From the NCBI GenBank assembly GCA_036985755.1, contig BTQG01000001.1:33486-97485 (forward strand): a stretch of DNA of 64,000 bases, written 5' to 3'. Positions within the stretch are counted from its first letter, which is position 1. Every line of letters starts with the position of its first letter. Under the pieces are notes generated by a model, which worked only from the letters and a program-made list of their open reading frames with translations, was not told the origin of the DNA and ran no database searches. This stretch comes from JACZST01 sp036985755 (lineage in GTDB: Bacteria > Actinomycetota > Acidimicrobiia > Spongiisociales > UBA5794). A program made the position numbers and the translations under genes. Positions 52,240 to 60,291 of the stretch are shown one piece after another.

Positions 52240-53394
52240 ATGAACCTTTCTATCAACCAACGCCCAGCGTACGATCCACTGGTCGAGTTCGTCGAGCGCA
52301 AGGGAACCGGTCACCCCGACACGATTTGCGATCACCTTGCCGAGGAGCTGGCCCGGGACCTCGCCGCCACCTTCCTGGCGAAGACCGGCAGGGTTCAGGC
52401 GTTCAACGTGGACAAGGCCGTGCTCGCCGCCGGTTCGGTCGACATCGGCTTCGGTGGTGGCGTCCACACCCGACCCTCACGGCTGGTCATGGTGGGCAAA
52501 GCCGACTTCAGCACCGATTGGCAGCCCGAGCCGGAGGACCTCGTGCTCGACACCAAGCGCCGCTTGCTCGACATCCTCCCTGAGGCGACTCCGGAGGCAT
52601 TCGACGTCGAGGTCTGGCTCAACCCTTCGTCGGTCGACCTCGCCGCTGTGGTGACCAAGGGCCATGCGGCAGACGCCCCTCTGGCCAACGACACCTCCTT
52701 CGCCGCGGTGTCGCTGCCCCGCTCCCCGCTCGAAGACGCGGTGTGGAGGCTGGAGCGATACCTGAATTCGGACGCTTACCGCGCCGACGTCCCCATCGGG
52801 CGCGACATCAAGGTCATGGGCGCCCGCTCCGACACCGACGTGACGGTGACCGTCGCCGTGCCCGTCCTGGCGCACGCCGTTGCTGATCGTGCCTCCTACG
52901 ACGACGTCGTCGAGCGGGTGAGGATCGACGGGCTGGCGCTGGTGAGGGACATATTCGGTGATGCCGCGACGGTCATGGTGAACCAGGCGGACAACGCTGA
53001 TGCCCAGTACCTCACCCTCATCGGTACCTCGGCGGAGGCCGGGGATGACGGCCAGGTGGGCAGAGGCAACCGGTTCGGTGGGCTCATCACCCCGTACCGC
53101 CCGATGAGCCTGGAGGCGGCGGCTGGAAAGAACCCGGCGGCACACGTCGGAAAGACGTACCACGCCTTCGCCGACGACATCGCCAAGCGGATCATCGCAG
53201 AGACCGACGCCACCGAGGCGACGATCCGAATGCTGTCATCGATCGGTCACCCGGTGACGGAGCCACAGGCGATCCACGTCGAGATCGCAGGTGGGCTCGA
53301 CGATCCCGCGGTGATCGAGATCGTCGGCGAGTCGCTCGAGGACTGGGAAGGCGTGCGAGATCGCCTCATCGCCGGCGAGTACGAGTTGTACTGA
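52240..53394 (+). CDS. archaeal-type S-adenosylmethionine synthetase
   Basis: 384 residues. Makes SAM from methionine and ATP. It is not like the usual bacterial MetK. Instead it shows the archaeal family (Pfam AdoMet_Synthase, PF01941) pattern: VERKGTGHPDTICDHLAEEL near the N-terminus, VDIGFGGG, VNQADNADAQYLTLIGTSAE and GRGNRFGGLITPYRPMSLEA followed by AAGKNPAAHVGKTYH. Archaeal proteins are about 400 residues, so this is full length. Such genes occur sporadically in bacteria. It may supply a special SAM pool or replace MetK. Confidence 0.88.
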   Translation: MNLSINQRPAYDPLVEFVERKGTGHPDTICDHLAEELARDLAATFLAKTGRVQAFNVDKAVLAAGSVDIGFGGGVHTRPSRLVMVGKADFSTDWQPEPEDLVLDTKRRLLDILPEATPEAFDVEVWLNPSSVDLAAVVTKGHAADAPLANDTSFAAVSLPRSPLEDAVWRLERYLNSDAYRADVPIGRDIKVMGARSDTDVTVTVAVPVLAHAVADRASYDDVVERVRIDGLALVRDIFGDAATVMVNQADNADAQYLTLIGTSAEAGDDGQVGRGNRFGGLITPYRPMSLEAAAGKNPAAHVGKTYHAFADDIAKRIIAETDATEATIRMLSSIGHPVTEPQAIHVEIAGGLDDPAVIEIVGESLEDWEGVRDRLIAGEYELY

Positions 53395-53430
53395 GTCGCA
53401 CGTCGCAATCGACAACGAGCGAGTCACGAC
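53395..53430. repeat. short heptamer-like spacer
   Basis: GAGTCGC, ACGTCGC, AATCGAC, AACGAGC, GAGTCAC, GACTC: a degenerate 7-base rhythm between two convergent genes, resembling the mraZ-rsmH array. Confidence 0.5.
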
Positions 53431-53874
53431 TCAAAGGCCTGGTTTGAACACCATTGCCCAGATCACGAGCACGAGGAACGCGATCACCGTCGCGTTGACC
53501 AGTATCACCTGACGAAGGCCTGCGCTCACCTCCGGCGCCTCGGGCCCACCCTGCTCGATGGCGGCCTCGATGGCAGCGACCTTCTTGCGGCTATACATTC
53601 CTTCGACCGCACCCGAGGCCGTCACTACGCCGATTCCGATGATCACAAACGTCGTCGTGAAGCTCCACACGTCGCTTTCGAGCACCAACGCCACGCCGGT
53701 GAGGAGGGTGAAGACGGCACCGATACCGATCATCCTTCCTGCCAGATCAGCGAATCTGAGGAACTGGCTCGGAGCGCCGGTGGCGGCGGTGGCTTGCATG
53801 GTGACGGTGACCCCTCCCCCGACGTAGACGACGGCGGAGAGAATGTGGATGAACAGCAACCACTCATGCAACAC
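53431..53874 (-). CDS. DUF2269-like integral membrane protein
   Basis: 147 residues with four membrane segments (LLFIHILSAVVYVGGGVTV, IGIGAVFTLLTGVALVL, TFVIIGIGVVTASGAV, VILVNATVIAFLVLVIWAM). The first carries the H..G pattern seen in DUF2269/CopD-like small membrane proteins. GTG start with GGGAGG 6 bases upstream. Function unknown. Confidence 0.75.
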   Translation of the reverse strand: MLHEWLLFIHILSAVVYVGGGVTVTMQATAATGAPSQFLRFADLAGRMIGIGAVFTLLTGVALVLESDVWSFTTTFVIIGIGVVTASGAVEGMYSRKKVAAIEAAIEQGGPEAPEVSAGLRQVILVNATVIAFLVLVIWAMVFKPGL

Positions 53875-53971
53875 GACCAGCCTCCCGGTAGACCGGGCGG
53901 GACGTTAGCCGTGTCCAACACGCGCCTGCATCTTTGCCTCCCCCGCTGGCCGGGAGAGACGAAGAACTGGC

Positions 53972-54835
53972 CTACAGATGTCTCCGCACCGGGGCTTTCG
54001 GGCCTCGGCGCGGTGCTTTGATCCCGAATTGTTTGAGAAGCACGACCGCTCGACGACGATGCGGGCGGTACGGCTCGAGCAGTTCGAGCATCTGGTCGTC
54101 GGTGCCTTTTCGTTGACCGAGCAGGGCCCAGGTGACCATCGAGGGTAGGTGGTAATCCCCAACCGGGACCGCGTCGCGGTCGCCCCATGCCTCGCCCATG
54201 ACCACCGCTGCGGTCCATGGCCCGATTCCCCGCACCGCGGTCAGCCGGGCATATGCGTCGGAGCGCTCCATGGTCAGGATCTCGTCGAGGCGCCTGGCTC
54301 GCCTGGCCGCTTCGAGCACGATCGTCGCCCGTTTGCGCTCGATGCCGAACGGATGCAGGTCTTCGTATCGGAGCGAGGCGATCACCTCGGCCGAGGGGGG
54401 GATCAACAGATCAGCCCTGGGGCCCGGCGCCGGCGAGCCGAACCCTTTCCTGAGCCTCCGGTACGAGGAGATCGCCTCGGTGCTGGTGACCACTTGAGCC
54501 AGGATCGCGGGGAGCAGCCGGTCGAAGACGGCGCCGGTCGAGCCCAGGCGGAGGCCGAGCCCCTCGAGGTGGAGCTCACGCAAGTCGAAGGGCTCGAAGG
54601 CGGTTGGTTCGTCGTCGAAGCCCAGCAGCCGTGGAATCCGAGCGAGCGCCTCATCCGAGCCACTCCCCCATCCGGTGGCTTCGATGGCGCCATCGCTCCG
54701 GTGGATGGCGACGGTGGCAGGGCCGGACGCGGTCTCGATCGCCCACCAAGCCGATCCCTCGCGCACGTCCCTCACCCCGACCGCAGCAAGCGTTCGGCGC
54801 AGGTCAATTGGTTCCGGAGGCTCGAACCGCGGCAT
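53972..54835 (-). CDS. AlkA-like DNA-3-methyladenine glycosylase (HhH-GPD family)
   Basis: 287 residues. The N-terminal part is a TBP-like domain; from about 120 the HhH-GPD core begins with LLPAILAQVVTSTEAISSYRRL. The hairpin-helix-hairpin is LTAVRGIGPWTAAVVM, and the catalytic Asp is in DAVPVGDYHLPSMV. Removes alkylated bases from DNA. TAGCGT lies 6 bases before the ATG. 97 bases upstream of the DUF2269 gene, facing the same way. Confidence 0.85.
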   Translation of the reverse strand: MPRFEPPEPIDLRRTLAAVGVRDVREGSAWWAIETASGPATVAIHRSDGAIEATGWGSGSDEALARIPRLLGFDDEPTAFEPFDLRELHLEGLGLRLGSTGAVFDRLLPAILAQVVTSTEAISSYRRLRKGFGSPAPGPRADLLIPPSAEVIASLRYEDLHPFGIERKRATIVLEAARRARRLDEILTMERSDAYARLTAVRGIGPWTAAVVMGEAWGDRDAVPVGDYHLPSMVTWALLGQRKGTDDQMLELLEPYRPHRRRAVVLLKQFGIKAPRRGPKAPVRRHL

Positions 54836-54841
54836 GTCGAC

Positions 54842-54847
54842 ACGCTA
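54842..54847 (-). promoter_or_regulatory. -10 box TAGCGT of a leaderless transcript
   Basis: Six bases before the glycosylase ATG on the minus strand, in the 41-base gap to the divergent TPM-domain gene. Confidence 0.45.
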
Positions 54848-54876
54848 CCCGGCCCGGAATGTGGGACTATCACCCC

Positions 54877-57123
54877 ATGCGAGACATTGGGCTTCTCCTT
54901 GTTCTGGTGGTGGCCGCTCTCCTGGGAGCGATCCCCGCCGCTGCGCAGGAAAACATCGACTGCGGGACCTACCGGGGCCTGGTGTGCGAGGGGTACTTCA
55001 CCGACGAGCCAAACGTCGCCACCAACTGGCAGCGGATCGAGGACAACGTAACCAGGGTGAACGACGAGCAGGGCAACCCGTTTGCCCTCGTCGTCGCCGA
55101 CAACAGCAGGGGTGATGACCCTGCAGACTTCGCCGCCGACCTCGCCAATGCCTGGGGCGTCGGTGACCCGGTCGATGAGGACGGGATCCTGGTCCTCGTC
55201 TCGGTGGAGGAGCGTCGGGTCGAAATCGCCGCCCAGAAAAACGCAGACGTCTCCGGCGAAGCCATCGCAGCCGCAGCCGCACCGTTCTTCCAGGCCGGAG
55301 ATTGGGACGCAGGGCTCCTGGCCATCATCGTGACCGTCGACCAGTCCCTCTCCGGCAACCTGCAAGACGACACCTGGAGCTTCCCCTCGCTCGGCGGCTT
55401 TCCCTTCGGTCTGGTGATCGTTGTGTTGATCCTTGGTTTCGGCGCCTATCTGGTCATCCAGGCTGTTCGCAAACGGAGGGCCGCAGACAACGACAAGGCC
55501 CGCAGGGAGCGGGAACGCTTGATCGATACCGATCTGGCCGCGCTGGAGCCTTCGGGCAAGGAGCTTCCTCGTTATGCCGACTACACCGTCGCCGGTACCA
55601 GCCCCTCCAATGTGTCGACCAGGGACGCCCTTGCCGAGCTGCACCGGATCTCGACGGATGCGCCCTCCGACGTCGAGGCACTCCGGTCACTGTGGTATTA
55701 CGGGCTGATCGACGTCATCGCCAAAGATCGGCTGGTCGAACAAACCAGGGAGCCGCTCGACCTCCGCGCCTCCCAGGAGCGCCAGCTACTGGAAGATGCC
55801 GTGCAGCAGGCCGCCACCGACGCCCTCGCCGTCGATGTGGGCGACGAGGAGACCTTCGCTGCCCGCCGCCTCGCCTTGCAGCGGATCGTTGCGTCGCTGC
55901 GTCCGCATCGGGTCGCCGCCTCGCGCAGGCGCACCGCCGACGCCCTCGTCGCCGATCTGGTGCCGACCGAGATCGGCCACGTCGTCGCCACCAGGATCGG
56001 CGTCGGAATTGCCGAGGCGGGAGCCGTGCTCGATCCCGAGCTCCCGTTGTCCGACAGCGCAACGCTGTATCGCACGATGGCGGACCAAGCGGAGCAAAAG
56101 GCCGGCAGGCTCGAAGAGCTCTACGAGCGCCTCCCTGACTCGACGGCACGACCCGCGGTGGCCGCCGCCCTCGCCGACCTCACCACCGACGTCGACGCCG
56201 CAGTGTCCCGCTACGAGACACTGCGCCAAAGGCTCGACAAGGAAGGATCGGTGCTGGTCGACGATGGGCTCGACCCGGCGGGAGTCGCCGCCCTCCTCCT
56301 GATGAACAACGACGAAGAGAACACCACCGCCTTCCTCGCCGGCTACCGGCAGCACCGTTCGCGCGGGTTCACTCCCGGCGAGGCTGTCGAATACGCCATC
56401 GCCGGACTGCTGCGCAAGGGAGAGGCCGAGCGGGTCAGGACGGAAGCGAAACGACTCAGCCTGCCGGTGTCGATCACCGCAGCGCTGTTGAACCGGCGCG
56501 ACGACGGCGTCGAGGTATACAAGAACCTCCGAGACGAGCTGATCCAACACGTCGACTCGGACGCGGCGCGAACGATCGCCGGGGTGCTGGCAATCTCGCT
56601 GGAGCCGACCCAGGCCATGCGCCGTTGGCTCGAGGCCAGGGAAGCACTGGACAGCCTGGGGCTCGAGGGCTCGTACGCCGATGTCGCTGCCGCCTTTGGC
56701 GCGTCCGATCCGCGCGGTCCCCGCCAGTTCGCACTCGCCTATGCGGCGCAACGAAGGGCACTGGAAAACAGCTCGATCAACGATGCCGATCGTTTCGCCC
56801 CCGAGCTTGCCCATGCCGGTACCAACCGACAAACCGACACCTGGGAGGGCGGCCAGATCCCGGCGAATATCGAGTCGTTCGACCCGTTCACCTTCTTCTT
56901 CTTCCACTGGGTTGTGACCCGCGGTGCCAGGGACTCCTTCGGCTGGGAGCCCATCTACTCCGACCGGTCATGGTCCCAGGACACCGGCTCCTGGTGGGGC
57001 GGCGGTAGCGGTTTCAGCTCCGCAGGCGGAGGGTCTTGGGGCGGCTCGTCGTGGAGCGGCGGCAGCTTCGGCGGGTTCAGCGGGGGCGGTGGGTTCTCGT
57101 CCGGTGGAGGCGGCGGCTGGTGA
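54877..57123 (+). CDS. TPM-domain secreted/membrane protein
   Basis: 748 residues. Signal peptide (residues 1-24, LLLVLVVAALLGAIPAAAQ), then a TPM domain (YgcG-like, about 40-165: NPFALVVADNSRGDD, DGILVLVSVEERRVEIAA). One membrane segment (about 172-190, FGLVIVVLILGFGAYLVI) follows, then a ~470-residue cytoplasmic helical region. The C-terminus is about 40 residues of Gly/Ser repeats (GGGSWGGSSWSGGSFGG), common in TPM proteins. The family is linked to photosystem repair in plants and envelope functions in bacteria; role here unknown. Its stop overlaps the next gene. Confidence 0.85.
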   Translation: MRDIGLLLVLVVAALLGAIPAAAQENIDCGTYRGLVCEGYFTDEPNVATNWQRIEDNVTRVNDEQGNPFALVVADNSRGDDPADFAADLANAWGVGDPVDEDGILVLVSVEERRVEIAAQKNADVSGEAIAAAAAPFFQAGDWDAGLLAIIVTVDQSLSGNLQDDTWSFPSLGGFPFGLVIVVLILGFGAYLVIQAVRKRRAADNDKARRERERLIDTDLAALEPSGKELPRYADYTVAGTSPSNVSTRDALAELHRISTDAPSDVEALRSLWYYGLIDVIAKDRLVEQTREPLDLRASQERQLLEDAVQQAATDALAVDVGDEETFAARRLALQRIVASLRPHRVAASRRRTADALVADLVPTEIGHVVATRIGVGIAEAGAVLDPELPLSDSATLYRTMADQAEQKAGRLEELYERLPDSTARPAVAAALADLTTDVDAAVSRYETLRQRLDKEGSVLVDDGLDPAGVAALLLMNNDEENTTAFLAGYRQHRSRGFTPGEAVEYAIAGLLRKGEAERVRTEAKRLSLPVSITAALLNRRDDGVEVYKNLRDELIQHVDSDAARTIAGVLAISLEPTQAMRRWLEAREALDSLGLEGSYADVAAAFGASDPRGPRQFALAYAAQRRALENSSINDADRFAPELAHAGTNRQTDTWEGGQIPANIESFDPFTFFFFHWVVTRGARDSFGWEPIYSDRSWSQDTGSWWGGGSGFSSAGGGSWGGSSWSGGSFGGFSGGGGFSSGGGGGW

Positions 57124-57887
57124 AGCCGGAGATCACCAGCACATCGAACCCGCATGTCATGTCGTTGTCGAAACTCAAGACCCGCCGCGGGCGCAAGGCG
57201 GCGTCGCGTTTCCTGATCGAAGGGGCACGAGAGCTCGGCCGCGCCGTCGAGAGCGGAAGGGTCATCGACGAGATCATCTTCTGTCCCGACATCGCATCGG
57301 CGGCGGCAGCCAGCGTCGTGAGCAACGCCACCGTTGCGGTGACACACCTAGCGTCGGCACCGTTTGACAAACTCTCCATCCGGCAGAGCCCCGATGGGAT
57401 CCTCGGGGTGGCGCCGATGTGGTCGCTCGATCTCGATGCCATCGAGCGCGACCTCGTCCTCATCGCCGAGGCCATCGAGAAGCCGGGCAACCTCGGCGCC
57501 ATGCTGCGCACCGCCGATGCCGCCGGCGCCGGGGTCGTCGTCGCCGATCCGACGGTGGACGTGTTCAACCCAAACGTCGTCCGTGCCTCGCAGGGCGCCC
57601 TGTTCACCGTGCCGCTGGCGGTGACGGACTCGGAGACGGCGAAGGTGTGGGCCGTCGATCGCGGCTCGGTCGTCGTCACCACGCCGGACGCCAACGACTC
57701 GCTGTGGGAGACCGACCTCACCGGTGCGGTAGGCGTCGTGATCGGGTCCGAGGACGAAGGGGTGACCGGGGGCTGGCTTCACATCGGCACTGCCATCCGG
57801 ATCCCGATGGTGGGCGAGGCGGACTCATTGAACGCCTCGGTGGCCGCCGCAATCGTCCTCTACGAGGCCCTGCGCCAGCGCCGCTGA
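57120..57887 (+). CDS. SpoU/TrmH-family RNA 2'-O-ribose methyltransferase
   Basis: 255 residues. N-terminal substrate-binding domain (SLSKLKTRRGRKAASRFLIEG), then the SPOUT knot motifs: 1, AIEKPGNLGAMLRTADAAG; 2, GVVIGSEDEGVTGGWL; 3, IRIPMVGEADSLNASVAAAI. Methylates 23S rRNA or tRNA; target not identifiable. GTG start overlapping the TPM stop as GTGA, GGAGG 9 bases upstream. Confidence 0.92.
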   Translation: MKPEITSTSNPHVMSLSKLKTRRGRKAASRFLIEGARELGRAVESGRVIDEIIFCPDIASAAAASVVSNATVAVTHLASAPFDKLSIRQSPDGILGVAPMWSLDLDAIERDLVLIAEAIEKPGNLGAMLRTADAAGAGVVVADPTVDVFNPNVVRASQGALFTVPLAVTDSETAKVWAVDRGSVVVTTPDANDSLWETDLTGAVGVVIGSEDEGVTGGWLHIGTAIRIPMVGEADSLNASVAAAIVLYEALRQRR

Positions 57888-57912
57888 TCCGTACGTGCTA
57901 CTTGGTACCGGC

Positions 57913-58437
57913 TTACGGCTTCGCCAAGCCCCAGATCCCGTCATCTCCCAGCACTCCATCGATGAGGCGCAACCGCTCGATCACGTCGCCGCTCAGCGCC
58001 GCCATGTTGGTATCGACGTGGAGCACCGGCCCGTGGCGATAGAGCGTGGGCGTCCTGGAGACGCCGAGCTTGCGCCCCTCGAGGGTCGACTCGGCAACCT
58101 TGTCGAACCACTCCACGTTTGCGACCGATGGGGCCGCCACCCGCGCCGCATCGGCGGCGGCGGCAAGCGTGTCGGCGTGACCGAGGTCGGCGCCCTGGTG
58201 ATGGCGCAGAGCGAGCAGCGCCTGGAGGTAGGCCCCGTGCCGTTCCGGGTACTCCTCACGGACCGCGACATAACTGGCGAGCGCCCTGCGGTCTGGAATA
58301 TCGCCGTGGGTGTCGAACGGTCGCCAGTCCATGCGTAAATCGGCACCCGCCTTCGAAGCCACGGTGAGGAACCGGTAGAACCACCACACCGCAGGGTTCA
58401 CGAAATCGAAGTACACCCGGCCTTCAAAGCGCATCAC
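57913..58437 (-). CDS. DsbA-fold (2-hydroxychromene isomerase-like) protein lacking CxxC
   Basis: 174 residues. Thioredoxin fold of the DsbA/HCCA-isomerase class: VYFDFVNPAVWWFYRFL where redox members have CPWC, a helical insert, then VSRTPTLYRHGPVLHVD with the cis-proline (TPT). The redox Cys pair is absent, so it is not a disulfide oxidase in the usual sense; a glutathione- or mycothiol-related transferase/isomerase role is possible. Start GTG or the adjacent ATG. Confidence 0.78.
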   Translation of the reverse strand: MMRFEGRVYFDFVNPAVWWFYRFLTVASKAGADLRMDWRPFDTHGDIPDRRALASYVAVREEYPERHGAYLQALLALRHHQGADLGHADTLAAAADAARVAAPSVANVEWFDKVAESTLEGRKLGVSRTPTLYRHGPVLHVDTNMAALSGDVIERLRLIDGVLGDDGIWGLAKP

Positions 58438-58544
58438 GGTCGCAGTCTCCAGCGTGGCGGGCCTGGGCGCAAGTTCGTGTCACAGCCGGTCTCTATTGTT
58501 GTATCGAACACCTGTTCGGGGTACCGTCGATCACCGGAGGGCCG

Positions 58545-60161
58545 ATGCTCGTAGGACAGCGGAAATTCGAGGAAATGGGGGCTCCGCTGCATGCCGTCCC
58601 GTTCTGCATCCTCGACCTGGAGACCACCGGCGCCACCGCCGCCGACTGCGAGATCACCGAGATCGGAGCCGTCAAGTACGTAGGGGGTGAGCTGGATGGC
58701 ACCTTCCAGACGCTGGTCGACCCCGGTGTCGCCATCCCGCCCTTCATCACGGTGCTGACGGGGATCACCGAGGCGATGGTGATCGCGGCGCCGACGATCG
58801 ACCAGGCGTTGCCATCGTTTCTCGAGTTCATCGGTGATGCGGTGATCGTCGGGCACAACATCCGCTTCGACCTCTCCTTTCTCCAGGCCGCGGCACGACG
58901 ACTCGGCTACGAAGCCCTTCCCAACCGCTCGGTCGACACCCTCGGGCTCGCCCGCCGCCTGGTGCGCCAGGAGGTGCGGAACCTGAAGCTGTCCTCGCTG
59001 GCAAAACACTTCCGCTCGCCGACACCACCAACGCACCGTGCCCTCGACGACGCCATCGCCACCGCCCATGTCTTCTTCGCCCTGCTCGAACGTGCCGGCA
59101 CGCTCGGCATCACGCATCTCGATGAATTACTCACCCTGCCCACAGCACGCGGGGCCCCGCACTATGACAAGATCGAGCTCGCCGCCGACCTGCCCCGGCG
59201 GCCCGGCGTCTACTTCTTCATCGACCGGAACGGGTCGGTCATGTATGTGGGGAAGGCGAAGAACCTTCGGACAAGGGTCAAGTCGTACTTCTACGGTGAT
59301 GATCGCAAGACCGTCGCCTCCATGCTCCGCGAGCTCGACCGGATCGATCACCGGGTCTGTGCCACCGAGCTCGAGGCCGAGGTGGTGGAACTTCGCCTCA
59401 TCGGCGAGCACCGGCCCCGCTACAACCGCCGCTCCCGGCCGGCTCGCAGCCCCCACTGGGTGAAGCTGACCGACGAGCGTTACCCGCGACTATCGATGGT
59501 CAGGAGCGTCCGCGATGACGCTGCGCTCTACCTTGGCCCGTTCCGCTCGAAGAGAGCCGCCGAGGTCGTCGTGCACGGCATCTGGGATGCCGTGCCGATC
59601 CGCCGGTGCAACGGGCGCGGTGACCGACGCTCCGCGGCGTGCTCCTTCTCCCAGTTCGGTGTCGCCGTTTGCCCATGTGACGGGTCAACAGGCGACGATG
59701 AGTACGCCGCGGTTGTCGAACAGCTGCGGGCGGGCCTGCTCGACGACCCTCGGCTGCTGCTCGACCCGCTTCATCTGCGAATGACCACCATGGCGCGAAA
59801 CCAGCGTTTCGAGGAAGCGGCCGACGTCCGCGACCGCTACCGGGCGCTGGCACGGGCGCTGGAGCGAAAGCGGGCGTGGCATGCGCTGCGTGCCGCCGGC
59901 ACCCTGTGGCTCGAAGACGCTACCGGGGACGGGGCCATGGTGAGAGACGGCAGCCTCGCCGCCGCCTGGAACGCAGATGGCTCCCCACCGCTCGTCGCCA
60001 TGGCGTCACCCGCTCAACCAGGGCCGGGCGTGCCCGCGTCGGTGGCCGCCGCCGAGGAAGCACACCTGGTCTGGAGGTGGATGACCCGCAGGGGCGTGCA
60101 GATCATCGACGCCTCCGGCGCCCTCAGCCTCCCGATGCGCCCGGTGCCGGTGCTGTCGTAA
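58545..60161 (+). CDS. DEDDh 3'-5' exonuclease fused to a GIY-YIG (UvrC-like) nuclease
   Basis: 538 residues. Exonuclease domain (about 18-185) with ILDLETTG (D, E), GHNIRFDLSFL (D) and THRALDDA (h, D). A GIY-YIG domain follows (about 215-300: RPGVYFFIDRNGSVMYVGKA, LRTRVKSYF), then a UVR-like stretch (MARNQRFEEAADVRDRYRAL). The UvrC C-terminal RNase H-like nuclease and HhH are missing, so this is not UvrC. The fusion is known in actinobacteria and thought to act in DNA repair. GGAGG lies 4 bases upstream of the ATG. Confidence 0.92.
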   Translation: MLVGQRKFEEMGAPLHAVPFCILDLETTGATAADCEITEIGAVKYVGGELDGTFQTLVDPGVAIPPFITVLTGITEAMVIAAPTIDQALPSFLEFIGDAVIVGHNIRFDLSFLQAAARRLGYEALPNRSVDTLGLARRLVRQEVRNLKLSSLAKHFRSPTPPTHRALDDAIATAHVFFALLERAGTLGITHLDELLTLPTARGAPHYDKIELAADLPRRPGVYFFIDRNGSVMYVGKAKNLRTRVKSYFYGDDRKTVASMLRELDRIDHRVCATELEAEVVELRLIGEHRPRYNRRSRPARSPHWVKLTDERYPRLSMVRSVRDDAALYLGPFRSKRAAEVVVHGIWDAVPIRRCNGRGDRRSAACSFSQFGVAVCPCDGSTGDDEYAAVVEQLRAGLLDDPRLLLDPLHLRMTTMARNQRFEEAADVRDRYRALARALERKRAWHALRAAGTLWLEDATGDGAMVRDGSLAAAWNADGSPPLVAMASPAQPGPGVPASVAAAEEAHLVWRWMTRRGVQIIDASGALSLPMRPVPVLS

Positions 60162-60277
60162 ACCTGCGAGAACGGCGATCCAGTCAGGACCTCGGCGTCG
60201 GGGGCGAACAGCGCAACGCCATCGAGATCCACCGCCCGGAGATGACATCTTCGATCGTGGCTGTCATCCCCGCACGC

Positions 60278-60283
60278 TACCTT
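60278..60283 (+). promoter_or_regulatory. -10 box TACCTT of a leaderless transcript
   Basis: Eight bases before the ATG of the Cdc48-like gene. The 130-base spacer upstream holds no gene that I can support. Confidence 0.5.
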
Positions 60284-60291
60284 CTCGGCCT

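Noticed and set aside
60006..60269. Small minus-strand gene between the exonuclease fusion and the Cdc48-like gene
   Set aside because: Short frames exist but have no ribosome site and overlap the exonuclease gene; the fragments do not form a continuous protein.
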